Of a stretch of 64,000 bases of DNA, positions 1 through 12,744 are shown one piece after another. The notes under the pieces were generated by a model. That model saw only the letters and a list, made by a program, of their open reading frames with translations, made no database searches and was not told the DNA's origin. Position 1 is the first letter of the stretch. Each line of letters begins with the position of its first letter. The translations under genes were made by a program, and so were the position numbers. Source of the stretch: Chrysophaeum taylorii (taxonomy: Eukaryota; Sar; Pelagophyceae; Pelagomonadales; Pelagomonadaceae); assembly GCA_029834535.1 (NCBI GenBank), contig JAQMWT010000574.1, positions 62,001 to 126,000 on the forward strand, written 5' to 3'.

Positions 1-3000
1 CAGTCCAATCGGGTTCGTCCCAGGTGCCGCGGGCGGTGAGATTGTTGAGCCAAAAATAGTAGGTCGCGTTGGGCTTGCTTGGATTTGTGTGGAGCATGCG
101 CGCGTACTCGCCCCACTCCGGTTTCTCCTCGGCAAGTCTGGAGTTTCGGAGTACCGCGCCCGAAGGGTTGGGCGAAGTATAGAGACCACCCGGCAATCTC
201 TCGCGCTCAAAAGTCTCAAAGTTCTCGACGCAGTTTCGTCGGGCCTTGTCGCCGGGCTTGAGCGCGCCGATCGCGCGATGGTAGAAGCGCTCGGCGCGGT
301 CGAAGTCCCGCGCGACCGTTTGGAGCACGAGCGCGTAATCGAGGAGGGCGAGGGGGTGGTCGCGCTGGGAGATAACCGCCCAGTGGAACATGGTCTCCTC
401 GGCGAGCTTGAAGCGAACGCGGCCGGGGTCTCGAAGCTCGGCGTTTTTGAACATGTCGCGCGTCTTCTGGAAGATTACCTGGCGAGGGGCCTCGAGCGTG
501 AGGAGCATGAAGATGGCGTAGGCCCTCAGGAGCACAGGATTTTCGGGGGAGACTCGCATGGCATCTTTGTAGAGTTTGCGCGCGTTGTGCGTATCGAAGC
601 GCTGCGTGTGCAAGAGTAACGCGTAGTTGACCATCGACGAGAGGCGTTCGGGCGTCGACGCGTACTTGTCCTCGACTTCGCGCTGCATGCGGAGCGCGCG
701 GACGAGGTCCTCGAACCGCGGCTGCCCGAAGTCAGCGGCCTGCTTTTTGCGGTACACGCGCTGCATGGTGCGCGCCGCCTCGTCCACCGAGAGCCAGCTC
801 GATTGGCCCGTCGCCGGGTTGAAGTAGTAAACGTTGCCGTTCTCGTCGTCGACTTTCTGGCGCCATTCGTCGGGAGCGAGCTGCAAATCTTCCGACCCGA
901 GCAGCGCGGGCTTGTTCCAGAACATCTCTTCGGTTCGGAGGTCGACGTAGTAGTATTGGCCCGAGCCAACGTCGTACCGCTTCTCCCAGTTGGCACGGAT
1001 CATACGCCGCAGCCGCGCGAGCGATCGCCGTATCTTCCACATGCCCTGTATCGCCAGCGCCGCGCGTTCCTGCTTGACTTCGTCCATCTCGTACTCGAGC
1101 ACGAGACGCCGCCGCCTCTGCGCGCGAATCCCCAGCCGCTGGTACCAGATCACGCGCAGCCGCGCCATGAGCCACTTCAGGAGCTCCGGGAGGTGCTCGG
1201 CGGCGAGCATACTCAGCGGCCCCTCGCGTTGCTTTTTTCCATCATTAATGATGATGATTTTGGTCGGACCTTGTTCCCCATCATCATCGGGCGTCGCCGC
1301 GTCCTCGTCGTCGTCGTCGTCGTCGTCCGCGGACACTTGCGGAGGAGAGTCGTCCGCCGAGGAAGACCCACGAGCTTGCTGTTGGCTTGCGCGATCGGTC
1401 TTCTGCGCCTCGGCGGTAGTAGTTTCTTCTCCTTCTATGAACTTCTTCGCGGCGTCGAGCTCGGCGGGGGCGACGCTTACGCCGCTCTCCGCGAGCCTCA
1501 CGAGCTTGCGCGCATCGGCAACCCGGCGGCGACGCTCAACAGCCGCCGCCTCCTCTTGCGCCGCCGCGTCGGCCATGATCCATTCCTCGAGGTATTTTGT
1601 GGTGACCGAAGTGCGGAGCGTCTCGCACGTCTTGCCGCTGTAAGCGTGGAAGACGACCTCGTCCTCCGAGTGGAAGACGGTAATTACAAAGGCCTCGCCC
1701 GAGACGACGAGGCCACGCCGAAGCACCTGCGTGCCGCGCTCGCTGTGGCCGCGGCGCGTGAAGATGACGATTGGTCTCTTGCTGATGACGCGGACGAGAA
1801 GGCGGTCGGCGATGCGCGCGAGCGCGCCGGGCTCGAGGATCTCGCTGCCCGAGAGGCCGTCGAGGCCGAGAACGAGTTCGAGCGACGCTCTTACTTCCTC
1901 GTCCGTCATCTTGAACGTAAAAGTTTCTTGGGTCTGCGGCACGTACACCTCGAGCTTGAGTCCAAAGTTGGTCGTGGCCGCGGCTCGGCTCGTCTCGAGC
2001 CGCCGAATACACATCTTGACGAGCCACCCGCTGACGCGCTTGACGCGGCGGAAGACGACGCTGTCGCGGACTGCCGTCGCGCGCTCGTGTTGGACGGCGC
2101 GGCGCTCGGCCAGTCTCGCTCCGTACTCCTCGCGGGCGATGCGCGCGCGCTCGCGGTAGTCGCGGCCGACGGTGTAGTTCCTCCACATGGCCTGGACCCG
2201 ATAGGCTGCGCCGCAGCGTCGACGAAACACGAATCCCGCGCGCATGGCCGCGCGCTGGAGGCGATAGTGCTTGCGGCTAAGGAAGGCCCGCGCGAACGTC
2301 TCGATCGCCGTCGCGGCCCGGAGAATGCCGCGAAACGCAGCGTGTTGCCAGCGCCCGCGATGCGACGCTTGCACCCTGGTCGCCGCCGACTGGCGCCTGC
2401 CCTCGGCCAGCATCGCCAACACCTTGGCCTCGCGCCACGCGCGCCGACTGATTTCCGGGATCATCACGACGCGGTCCAACAACAGCCGCTGTAGGCTCTC
2501 GTGCCTCTCTTCCTCGTTTACGTCTTCCTCGAGGACGCCCTCGAGGTCCATCGCAACATGGCGTTTTTGCTTGTTGCGGGGACTTCCCGCCCTCCTCCTA
2601 TGATGATGATGATGATGATTGGCGCGGGGCGGTCGCGGGTACTTGACGAAGGCGAGCTCGATGAGCGCCTCCTTCAATCTCGGGCGGTTGAGCCGACCGC
2701 CCTTGGCCGGTTTGCCGTCGGCTTCGGTGGCGAGCTGGCGCTTGAAGGCGATGTCGACTTGTGCGGCGCGGACGGGGTTTGAGACGTCGGGCACGAGGTC
2801 GTTGTCGCGCGCGAACTTGGCCCACTTGGCACCGTCGACCTCCTCGCTCTGCGGGTACCACGAACAAAGGAGCCTGAAGATCTCGTCGATGAGGCGGTCC
2901 ACCGAAACAGCTTCAAAGAAGTGGACGCGCTGCATGTGCGTCTGCTGCGCGGCGAGGCTCCCCGCGTCTCGCGCCAAACGTTCGAGCGTCGCGTAGCGCA

Positions 3001-3322
3001 GCGGCACGCGGAAGTTGACTGCGGACTCGCGCGACTCGGCAAAATCGCCCGGGTGGTACTCGACGCCGCCGTTGTCGAACTCCACGCGCCAGCCCGGCCG
3101 CATGTCGAGTGCCTTTGGGACGAGCTTGTAGACAGTGAGCTCAGCGAACCGTGCGCCGAGCGGGATGTCGACGGCAGCGGGTTTCTGAATCTCGCGCTCT
3201 GCGGCGCCGGGGTCTTGGGGGTCTGCGAGGATGAGCGTATCAGGGTCGAAGTCTGGCGTTTTTTTTTTATGCTGAGTCTGGCTTCGCGGGAGATCGGGGG
3301 GGAAGACGTCGGTGCACTTGTG

Positions 3323-3354
<32 letters not shown>

Positions 3355-6300
3355 ACTCGTGGTCGTACGCGGTCGTCAACGCGACAGTCTTCCCTTGCGC
3401 GCACGAAACGTCCGCGAGACTCCAGTCCGCGCCCAGTCGATTCCCGATTCGCAGCACGTCCGAGTCGAATACGCCGAGCTGACCGACGTCGTCATCGAAC
3501 TCCACCACGTTGCTCCCCTGGACAACTTTGGCCGTCGTGCCGAGAGGCACTGCCACCGTTTGGAGCGTCGACGGAGTCTCCGGGTCAACCAGCTGGGGAA
3601 GACTTCGCGGGGGCGCCGCTTCGTCGGACCCCAGTGGTCCCGTCGGCAGGACGCGCGTCGACGTTCGGACAAACGCGTCCCGAATCTTTGAGAAGAGACG
3701 CCGTCGTCGGAAAGTCGGGCGCTCGCTCCTCCTCTTCGCTTTCGTTGGCTCGACGACGTTCTTCTTCTTCTTCTTCTTCTTCTTCCTCTTTAGCTTTTCG
3801 TCCTCCTCTCGGCCCTCGTCACCACCTGGTTGCTGTTGCTGCGGCTGCTCGTCCCCGGACCACGCGGCGGTGGCGTGCATCGCCGGGTGCTTACGCGTCA
3901 ACAGCACGACCACGGGCCGGCAGTTGATCGCGAGGCGATACGGCTCTTGGCGGCGAGCGCAAGGAGCACGCTGGTATAAGAAGCGGTAGTGACTCGGGAC
4001 ATCCTCGTCGTCGAGCTCGAGCGCGATTAGACGCCGGAGCTGCTCGAGCGTCGTCCCGTCGTCGATAGTCAAGGAGCCGATGAGCGCGCGGCGACCGGAT
4101 CCGTCCACGCCGATCGAGACGAGGTGGCTCTCGCGTACGAGGGTCGTCTCGAGAAGATATCTCGGCTGCGGCACCGACGACGACCCTGGCTGATCGCTCG
4201 TCTTCGCCCGCAGTTCGACTAGTTTGAGTTTCGCGGCGAGGTACCGCGCGAGCTCGTGCCGATTTCGCGCCCAGAGTAGGAGTGGTTTGTGCTCGGGATG
4301 CTCCGACGCGACGAGCAAGCGCGCGTCAGCTTCGGTCACGACCTTGGTCAGGTCGAAATTCAGAGAAGAGTCGGTCGCCACAGAGCACGACGACGACGAC
4401 AAAGGCAAAAATCTTTGGACGAACAAGGGCCGCTGCGGCGCGGTGTTCGAGGGGGCTTCGTCGCCATCGTTGCGACACGACGGCGGCGGAGCCACGAGAA
4501 CAGCGCGAAACACGAGGTCCTTGCCCACCGCCAACGCCTGAACCGTGGCGCTCTTGCCCGATATCCGTCGCACCTCCTGGTACACGACGCGGTCGATGTG
4601 GAGTCGAGCCCGCTGGTCTTCAATGTCGACGGTCACGCGCTCGCGCAGCAGGGCGAGCGCGCTGCCGGTCGGCTGGTCGTCGAGCCCGTCGTCCCGGCGG
4701 CAGCACAACGCGCGGATCTCGTCGACGCCGAGCACCAGCGACGCGATGCGGGCGCCATCGGTGGCCGGCGACGTCGGGTCAGAGTTCACCAGTCGAAGCT
4801 CTACGCCGCCTAGGTCAGGGCTTAGCTCGAGTTCGAGCGTGGCAGTCACGGGGGTGACGACGCGCGCCAGAGATGGCGTCAGCGGAATAGTCCCGTCGAC
4901 GTCGAGTCGTTCGTGGAGAGCAACGTCGCGAGTAGTCACCACTCTCGACTGCCGAGTTCGCGGGCGGCGGCTTTCGAAAGTGAGTCGCGACACGATCCAG
5001 TCAGCGACCGTTCGCAGGGCTTTCCACCGTAAATGCGCGCGCTCGTAGAGGCCGGCCTGGTGCAAGAGGAGGAGCTCGATCGCGTCGGCTCGGAGGTCGA
5101 GACTCAGAACGTCGCTCGGGTCGAGTTCGGTCACAGCGGGAGAAACTCTGACGTGCATTCGAAGCTCATCATCGAGGCGGTGGTAGCTGTCGGCCGCCAC
5201 GCTGACGTCTTGCTCGATCTCGTCCTTGTCGTCGCCACCCAGAGGTAGGCGTACCGAGACGTCGAGGCAGACGCCGTTGACGACTCGCTGCGAGAAGTGG
5301 AGACTGCGGCGCTCGCGATTCGCGAGTACCACGAGCTTCTGCTGCATCGAGGAGGAGTCCGCCGCAAGGCTATTGAAGATTGGCTTGAGCGCCAAGGCGC
5401 GATCAGCCGTGTTCGTCATGCTAGCGAGGTCGGACGGCAAGTATCCGGTGAGGCGGTCGACCTCCGCGCCGGGGAGAGCCCGCGGTTGCCAGGCGGCCTC
5501 GGCGGTCGAGGCCGACAGGAGAAGGTACTCGGCCATGATCGAAGCCGGGCGCTTAAGGGGCCCGTTGCAGCACGACATCGTCGTCTCTCGTTCGGTGACG
5601 ACAGCGTAGGCAGAAAACCGGAGGGGTGTCGCGGTCCCGGGCAGCTCGTACGCGACGTCGTGATACAACAACACTCTACGGTTGTGATCAACATCTCGGT
5701 GGTGGGTCTCCGACGAATTCACCTCGGTTTTCGGGGAAACCGAGCGCTGGTGGAGGGCCAGCACTTCCGACTTGAGCGAGGCGAGGTCGTTGCAGAGACC
5801 CTCGAGCTTACTGCGGGCTTCGTCGTCGCGCGCTCCGACCAAACTTCTCTTTACGCTACCTCCGCTCGCAGCATTTTTATCGTCCTCGTCGTCGCGGTCT
5901 TCGTCATCCTCGGCGGCAAAGGCAAAGGCGGTGCCGTCCATGGTGCACATGGTGTGCATCGCCTCGGCAACGCGATTTCGGTGGTGTCCGCCGTAAATCT
6001 CGACAACCCTCGGATCGACGCCGGGGAACGAAGCGTCCGTCCGCTGGCGCTTGGGCGTCGGCGAGGCGACGTCTTCCATCGTGCGAGGAGCCTTGGTCGA
6101 GTGGAGTACGACGAGCGCTTGCATCCACTCGTGCAAGCGCGCCACAGTCGTCGAGCACGCGCGAACCTCGTCTATCGTGAATTTCTCGGCCGTGAGAACG
6201 GGCCACACGAGGTGAAGGACGTCGCGGGGGACGGGCACGGCGGGATCAAACGCCGCGAGCTGCGCGGCGATGCGGCGCGGACCTTTGAGCAACGTGTGTC

Positions 6301-7546
6301 TAAGCGGTCGCGCGAGGAGCTTGTCCATGGGCGGAAGGCCTCGGCCGGGCGTCCGGGCGAGCTTTTGATGGAGTAGGAGATGGAGACAAGCGAGCGTCGC
6401 GACTACCGGGAGCCGAGGTCGGGCCTGGATCGCGAGCATATCGAGGTCGCGCGCGTCGACGTCGGGAGGCCGCGCGCGCATGGCCTCGCTCTCCGTCAAT
6501 GCAAGTCGACCCGTGAGCTCCGCGCGAAGGCCGTCCGCCCTCACCGCGCGCTCCTCGGCCACTATCGCCCTCGCGACCCGTCGATGTCTCACGCGGTCGA
6601 GCTGGTCCGTAGTCGAGCCCGAAAATGAGATCTCGTTGGTCGGCGACGCGGCCTCGAGAGCGTCGAGGTCCGCGTCCAAGAGGAGCGGATTCCGGGCGCG
6701 AGGCGGCTCGGAAGAGCCACCAAACTCGCCTTTGATGGCGGCGACGAGGGCCGCCGAAGCGCCCATGAGTTGTTCGGTGTCGTCGCCCGCGGCCAAACGC
6801 AGCAGGTAATTTTGCCCTTCCCACATGAACGCCGGGAGGAGCTTGGCCTCCGGGGATGTCCGGTCGGCGTTGACGAGACTGCGTCGCCAGTCCAGGATGG
6901 CCTCGACCGCCAAAACGGTGCGCTCGCGGATATCGCGCGCGGCCGCGGTCGCGTCGACGGTTCCGGATACCGAATCGTCGACGACCTTCTCCAGGTACGC
7001 CTCGCGCGCGACGACTGCGGCGGCCGCGGCCTTGTAGAGTTCCTCAACGGCCGCATGCTGCGACCGCGTGGTTGCGTGCTGCGGAAGGAGAGCGAGCTTG
7101 CTGAGGCCTCGTCGGTAAGGCGACTCGCGACCGTCGCGAACGTTTCTATCGCGGTGCCTCCTCGGGGACGACGTATAATACTTGGAGGAGGCGTCGACAC
7201 AGCGACTCTCGAGACGACGTTCAAGCCTGTGCTGCTGCTGCTGCTTATGCGCATCGCTGTCGAGGAGACCCGAGGCGGCGACGACGACCTCAAACCTCGC
7301 CGACTGCCGCAAACAGCTCAAGCTTCTTTGGTGGTTTTGCCGCGGTCGTCGTTCTTCTTGGGTCGTCGCGCTCGAGGGGCGCGACGCGTTTTCTTTCCGC
7401 GTCGCCGGCGGCCGGCGGCCGTGCGCCGAGGAGGGGGAGGCGGAAGAAACCCTCGGCGGTGGCGGCGTCGAGAGATTCCGCAGCATTGGGACGCATTCAG
7501 GAGTATCTCTGACGCTTCGGGACATATCCTGCCCATACAGATACAT
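1..7546 (-). CDS. Giant IQ-motif / WW-domain / TPR-type repeat protein (C-terminus off left edge)
   Basis: I read the minus frame base by base from 7546 to 1 and found no stop, so this is a single open frame of about 2,500 codons that continues past the left edge. The nearest upstream stop is at 7571-7573. In-frame ATGs lie at 7546, 7525 and 7486; I prefer 7486 because the upstream ones overlap a TATA-like element. The N-terminal half is poorly conserved and has Lys-, Asp- and Thr-rich tracts. Around 2400-2110 there are IQ-like calmodulin-binding motifs (for example AATRVQASHRGRW and AAYRVQAMWRNY), and another near 1050 (ALAIQGMWKIRRSL). Two WW domains follow near 960-800 (GQYYYVDLRTEEMFW, GNVYYFNPATGQSSW) and a third sits at the edge (YYFWLNNLTARGTW). 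HAT/TPR-like helices lie between (DRAERFYHRAIGALKPGD). The architecture suggests a calmodulin-regulated scaffold, possibly ciliary; that role is inference. Confidence 0.85.
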
Positions 7547-7553
7547 ATATAAA
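7547..7553 (+). promoter_or_regulatory. TATA-like element of the bZIP-PAS gene
   Basis: The sequence TATATAAAAC lies about 145 nt upstream of the bZIP-PAS start codon, inside the roughly 200-bp space shared with the divergent giant gene. Its orientation suits the plus-strand gene. No transcript start is visible, so the assignment is tentative. Confidence 0.4.
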
Positions 7554-7697
7554 ACCGTCCATTTAAAAGCTTACCCCCCGACATTGGAACTTCAACTACA
7601 AATAAGACCTGAATCTGGGATTCAAGGCTAGAGTTTCTACATCTAGGCGAGCGTATAGAGCGTTTTTACGGCGACAGCAGGCGCCTCAATCTGCAGG

Positions 7698-10600
7698 ATG
7701 GCTGATGATGATGATAACAGCGTGATAGATGGTTCGGGTCCACCTCGTGTGGGCCCCCCCTTCCTTCCGGCGAGCCCGGAGGATTTGACGGACACACGGG
7801 CGACGGTGGCGCCCGATACGGCGGCGCTGTCGGATGACGGTTTCGTGAAGCAAAGTACGCTGCAACCGCGTCCGCTGGCGTCAACCAATGACACCAACGA
7901 ACATGTCATGTCGAAATCCCTAGGTATGATGGACGGGAACGACCCGCCCCCACCCCCGCCGCTCCTCGGGGGCGAAGCGCGGTCGTCAAGCACCACGTTG
8001 TTGATGGATTGGATGTCGAGCGACGCGGGCTTCGGGGCTATGTTTCCTCGGGACGGCGATCTCCTGGTAAGTCATCGAGGGACAACACCGTGGGCTTGGG
8101 GGCTCGGGGAGACCTGCGAGGGGGCACGCGTACCTACCACTTTCGCCTGTTCTGTGAGCATGCCCTCGCCGCAGGATGGCGAATCCGGCTTGGGGTTCCT
8201 CGAGTCGGCTGGCGCGGGAGGCTCGCCTTCCGACGACGGTCTCGGCGGCCTCGCGCCGCCCGGAGGAAGCGTCGAGTTTCTGCCCGAGCCCGAGGACTTG
8301 CCACTGCCGCAACTTGGTACGAAATATATATGCCATTGGGTCTCTTTCTTTCTATCCTAGACCGTCGCAGGTGGTGGTCTGATGCCGACGGGCTGGCAGC
8401 CGCCGATGGCAGACGTCGCGAGGCAGACGTCGCAGCGACGTCGATACGACGCGATATCGCAGACGTGGAACCAGAGCCCGGCGTCGTCCGAGCACGCGTC
8501 GACGGGGGACGAGCGACACGTCGACACCAAGCCTCGTCTGGCGAGCGGCTCGAGCAGCGACGACGGCCGCGCGCGCGGGCGGCGACGGTACGAGGGCGAC
8601 TCGTCGTCCGACGAGCTGAGCGAGTCGCCGACGGGGGAGCGGCGAACCTCGTCCTCGGGGGGCGCGGAGAGCGCACAGGCACTCGAAGGCAGACCAGTCG
8701 TGCGCGAAAATTCGCCGCTCTCCGACGCCCTCAAGTTTCTCTACACGGCCGCGCCCAAGTCGATCAACAGCGGCCGGTCGGACGTTTCGGGCAGCTCCGG
8801 GTCCGACAACTCGCTGCGTGGCGGCTATCCCAAGGGTGCCCCTGACGAGGAGCGCCACTCCAAGACGCGACGGCATCATGCGCGACGCCCCATCATGTCG
8901 GACTCGCGCATCCTCGCCCAACTCGAGCCGTCGGCGCGACCCCCGCATCATCGCCGCGGACACCACCATCACCGATCCCAGGCGCGACACCCGGAGCCGG
9001 TGCCGCAGCAACGGCGCCACCAGGCCCCGTCGCGCGGGCGGCCGTTGTACCGCCGGAGGGTCGAGGACATGACAGAGGTCGAATGCTACTCGGACGTGGA
9101 GATGTCGGCGTCGTCTCGCGACTCGAGGCGGTCGGGCCGATCGCCGCTCGTGGATGATTCTCGCAACGCCCCCGATCCCGAGTGGCTCGCGGACGCGAAA
9201 GATCCTCGATGCGGGGGGTCCGAGCTCAAGTGGAGCGAAGAGGCCAAGGAGATCGCAGACAACCTTATGATGGAGGCCAAGCACGAGGCGAAGCTCGAGG
9301 CCAAGCAAGAGGCGCCCGAGTGTGTACACTATTTCTCTGCCATATCGTACGACGACGACGAGAAGAATCTCGCCGCGGCGCTCGCGGGCTCGCTGCCCGT
9401 GTCCTCGCAGGTCTCGACGACGGGCGAGTCTGTGACCGAGTTTGTGCCAGACATGGACACGAGCTTCTTCGCGCCGTTTGTCGTGACGTACCGCTCGTTC
9501 GAGCCCCCGCGGTCGATCGACGCGGCGTGCGCCGCGCCCGTGAGAAGCATCGTCCGGTACGGCGCGAGCTTCTCGCTCGAGGAAGAACCGCGAAGGTCGC
9601 CACCACCGCACTCGCGCTCGCTCTATTACGCGCAGCAGCAACAACCGAACGATCTGGTCGCGATGGTCGTCTCGGGGGACGCGACGGACGACGGAGCTCT
9701 GTCGTCGCAACTCCCCCCCGCGACGACGCTCGGCGGCGCGCGGAGTCGCGTCGTCGAGAGATTTCAGCGGCAGGCTCCACGCGGGACCGTGGTGCTGGGT
9801 GGACACGCCACCTCGCGCGCTGTCATTTCTCAGACCCAAGCTGCCGAGCTCCTGTCGGCGTACGACGTGCACGAGGATTCGTCGGACGGGGAGCCGGCCA
9901 AGGACGAGCTCGAGGAACTCCTCGCCCAGAAGGCCGCGCGCAAGCCGCCGCGGCGCTCGGCACGTCCCCTCGCGCCGGCGGGCGTGAAGCTCACCCCAGA
10001 AGAGCGCGTCGCGCTCGAGCGCGAGCGGAACCGCGAGCACGCGCGCAACACGCGGCTGCGCAAGAAGGCGGCGCTCGCAAACCTCAAGGAGACGGTTGAG
10101 AAGCTGTCGGTGAGGTGCGAGAAGAACGACAGGGGCGAAATGGAGAAGCGGGCGCGGGCCGCCGTCAAGCGGGCCTGCATCGAAACCTTCTTCCGCTACC
10201 GCGCGCGGTCGGAGACCTCGGCAGAAAAGTGGGCGCAGGTCGTGACCGAGGACGTCGAGCTCTGGCAACCGGTAACGCCGCACCGGAGTTTCCGACCCGA
10301 CGAGGTCGTCGACACGCGGCGGCGGTCGAGTGGCGTCCGCGGCCTCGCCGAGGACGCGGCAAGCCTCGGCGTTCTGTTTCGGTCTATTGGCCGCCGCGCG
10401 CCGAACGCCAAGATGATCGATCGCCCGCCGCGATTCGTGTTCGAGGCGACGATCGCGTCGCGCGACCAAAGCGAAGACTCGATCCAGGAGGCGTTCGCGT
10501 CATCCGACGTGGTTGGGATGCACTGGTCGATGCGCACGCTCGACGCGACCGAGTTCGGTCTGGACCGCGAAGTATCGATGAACGGCATGCTCGTCGCTAA

Positions 10601-11354
10601 GTTTGACGCTGTGACCTGCGCCGTCAAGCACGTCGAGTTCGTATACGACGTCAAGGCATTCGCCGACCAAATCCAGCGCGCCCTTAAGCTTCGGGTGCCC
10701 GAGGTCATCCCCAACATGGACAACGTCGAAGACTTCATGGCGACCTACGCCGAGCCCTGCGTCCTCACCACGGCGACGCGGCCCCACGTTATCGCCGACG
10801 TCAACAAGCCGTGGCTCGAAATGTTGAGAGTCGAAGACAAGAGCGAGTGCGTTGGCCGCACCCTCAAGCTCATCCAGGGCGAACACACCGACGCGGACCG
10901 CGTCGACGAAATCCTCGACCACGTCGTCAACGCGCGAGCGGCTGACGCGGTCCTCGTCAACTACAGACTCACTGGCGAGCCCTTTCTGAACTACCTTCGC
11001 GTCTTCCCGCTCTACGACAACGACAGAGCGTGTGCCGAAAAACCCAGTCATTACCTCGGCGTCCTCAAGGACGTCATCTACAGCGACACGCCACCAGCCA
11101 AGTTCGAGCTCCCGCCGCCCCTCCCGGCAGAGCCCCCCGGAGGTCGGGGAACGCGTACTTCGCGCGGGGCCGGGCTCGCTTTGAGCGACGACTGCGGCGG
11201 TCCGCAACCCATGGACGTCGCTCTCAGCCCGCAACCAATGGACGCCGCAGCAGCGTCGACCCGGCAGCTTCTGGCAAGAGCGCAACAACACAATCAAGAT
11301 CGGCTAGAGCAACCACCTCAGCCGGCGACCGTCGCTAGGATGGTCGAAAGGTGA
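7698..11354 (+). CDS. bZIP-PAS transcription factor (aureochrome-like order, PAS without photoactive Cys)
   Basis: Three exons fit: 7698-8066, 8175-8316 and 8371-11354, giving about 1,164 aa. Intron 1 (GTAAGT...GCAG) and intron 2 (54 nt) both keep frame, so retention of intron 1 would not stop translation. The N-terminal two thirds are acidic, Ser/Pro-rich and low complexity. The basic region at about residues 715-735 carries the classic spacing in NREHARNTRLRKK, followed by a short leucine zipper. A PAS/LOV-like fold follows at about 955-1080. At the position where LOV domains have GRNCRFLQ, this protein reads GRTLKLIQG, so the flavin-adduct cysteine is absent. Stramenopile bZIP-PAS proteins with this order are known; true aureochromes keep the cysteine. 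It is therefore probably a nuclear regulator that senses something other than blue light, or only dimerises through PAS. Confidence 0.85.
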
Positions 11355-12350
11355 TCAAAACGCGAGAACGGGAGCGACGCGCGCCGTGCCAGTGTGTCCT
11401 GTCGCATTTGTCTCGCTACCCATATCACCACCAAGTCGAGTTCATAAGAGAACTGTGTGGCTCCCTCGGCGACCTCGTCCCCTTGACTTTCCTCTCTGAA
11501 TGCATGCCTGCTCATTCTTTTCCTGTTTCTGAGCACACCACCTGCCGAGGGGGATGCCTCTTTTGTGATCTCGCGGGGGGGGAACATCTTTTTTCTTCGC
11601 GCGATCCCCGAACAATCAATCGCCACCGTCGTCGCCCTCGTCGATCGATCCGTGTGGTTGTTTTTCGGCGGTTCATTCTGTCGGTCGCTCTTTACTCGGA
11701 TAGGAAAATACGCCAACTTGGTTTTATCTTCAGCATCATCTTCTTCAGTATTTTGGCCGTCAGCATCGTCGTGGACCTGTCCTTGCGTTTTTGGTTTCAA
11801 GTCCATGGTAGCTGCCCACACACTCCACCTCCCTCCGTCGCCCTTAGGGCGGGTGACCTACTGACGTGCCGTGACCCGTACCTCCGCATGGCCGTCCGTG
11901 CTCGTCCCCTGCGCGCTTCCCCCCCGCAGCGTGCCTGCTGCAGCCTGTTAAACTTCTAACACCGCCACGATTTCTCTCTCCCCCCCCCCCGCCGCCGCGG
12001 CGTGCAGCTTGGGCGTGGTGGAAGTAACCATGGTGCGTGATGTCAGCGATGATATAGTTGACTCCGTCCGCGGTGCCAATGAGCTTTTGTTTATTCCCTT
12101 AGAACGAGACGCAAACAAGATCCTCCTCATCGTCATTCACAATCCCTTTGACAAACTGCGTCTCCTACAGTGATTTTAGATCCCGAAAGGAGCGGAACGA
12201 GGCCTCATGCGCAAGATGTCCCCCCGATGCGCCGAAATTTGGACAAATTCTGGGCAGCCCTCTTGTCGATGGCGCCCTAGAGAGAGAGGGAGGGAGGGGG
12301 GAGTTCACAAAGGCGCGAGAGAGTCGGTCGGTGGGGCAGGGGGTGCTTCA
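11355..12350. other. Intergenic region / 3' flank
   Basis: About 1 kb between the bZIP-PAS stop and the convergent small gene. It has pyrimidine-rich tracts and homopolymer runs of C and G near 11574-11583 and 11983-11991. No frame here resembles a conserved protein and I see no RNA gene. Confidence 0.5.
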
Positions 12351-12744
12351 CTACTTTCTGCCGGTGGCTGAGCTCTTCCGATTGTTGCATGGCCATCGAT
12401 AGGCGGCCTTGACTTCAGACGGTGCGAGGTCGACCCATCCTTCGTTGATGAGTTGCTGCGAGGAGCCGTCGTCGCCGTCGCCGTCGTACGTCCGTTCGAT
12501 CGACATTTGTGCCTGGGAACAAGTGTCTGCCAAACGGAGATGAGGCGCTCACCGGCGACTGCCAGCTGAGCGTCATCAAGGACTGGAAGCAGTCCCCGAC
12601 CTGTTCCTTGAGGACGTCGATGGTGTCGAGGAGGTCCGCGTCGGCAACCGACTGAATGACGTAAGAGAGCTGGACACAGTTGTTCTGATCGCAGTCGGCG
12701 TCGAAAACGCGGCGCAGCGTCCCGGTCACGCACGACGTGTCCAT
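12351..12744 (-). CDS. Small two-exon protein of unknown function
   Basis: Reading the minus strand from ATG at 12744, exon 1 (12744-12553) encodes 64 residues starting MDTSCVTGTLRRVFDADCDQ. A 40-nt intron (12552-12513, GTGAGC...CCCAG) joins it in phase 0 to exon 2 (12512-12351), which reads AQMSIERTYDGDGDDGSS and ends at a TAG. The product would be about 117 aa. I do not recognise the family. The first exon looks like a folded alpha-rich domain with ordered spacing of hydrophobic residues (VLKEQVGDCFQSLMTLSW). The intron length matches the 35-45-nt introns in neighbouring well-supported genes, which favours this as a real gene. An upstream in-frame ATG at 12813 would add a short extension. 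Confidence 0.45.

Noticed and set aside
803-2494. Long plus-strand frame (563 codons) and others in the same register up to 7552
   Set aside because: They are exact antisense shadows of the minus-strand giant gene; high GC3 removes stops from the opposite strand. Domain motifs are only on the minus strand.
2596-2620. His-repeat coding run as a metal-binding site
   Set aside because: It is an (ATG)n trinucleotide tract within a low-complexity linker; no supporting context.
8352-10469. 705-codon minus-strand frame
   Set aside because: Antisense to the bZIP-PAS gene, Arg-rich with no domain; explained by codon bias.
7698-11354. Calling the bZIP-PAS protein an aureochrome
   Set aside because: The PAS domain lacks the photoactive Cys required for LOV photochemistry.
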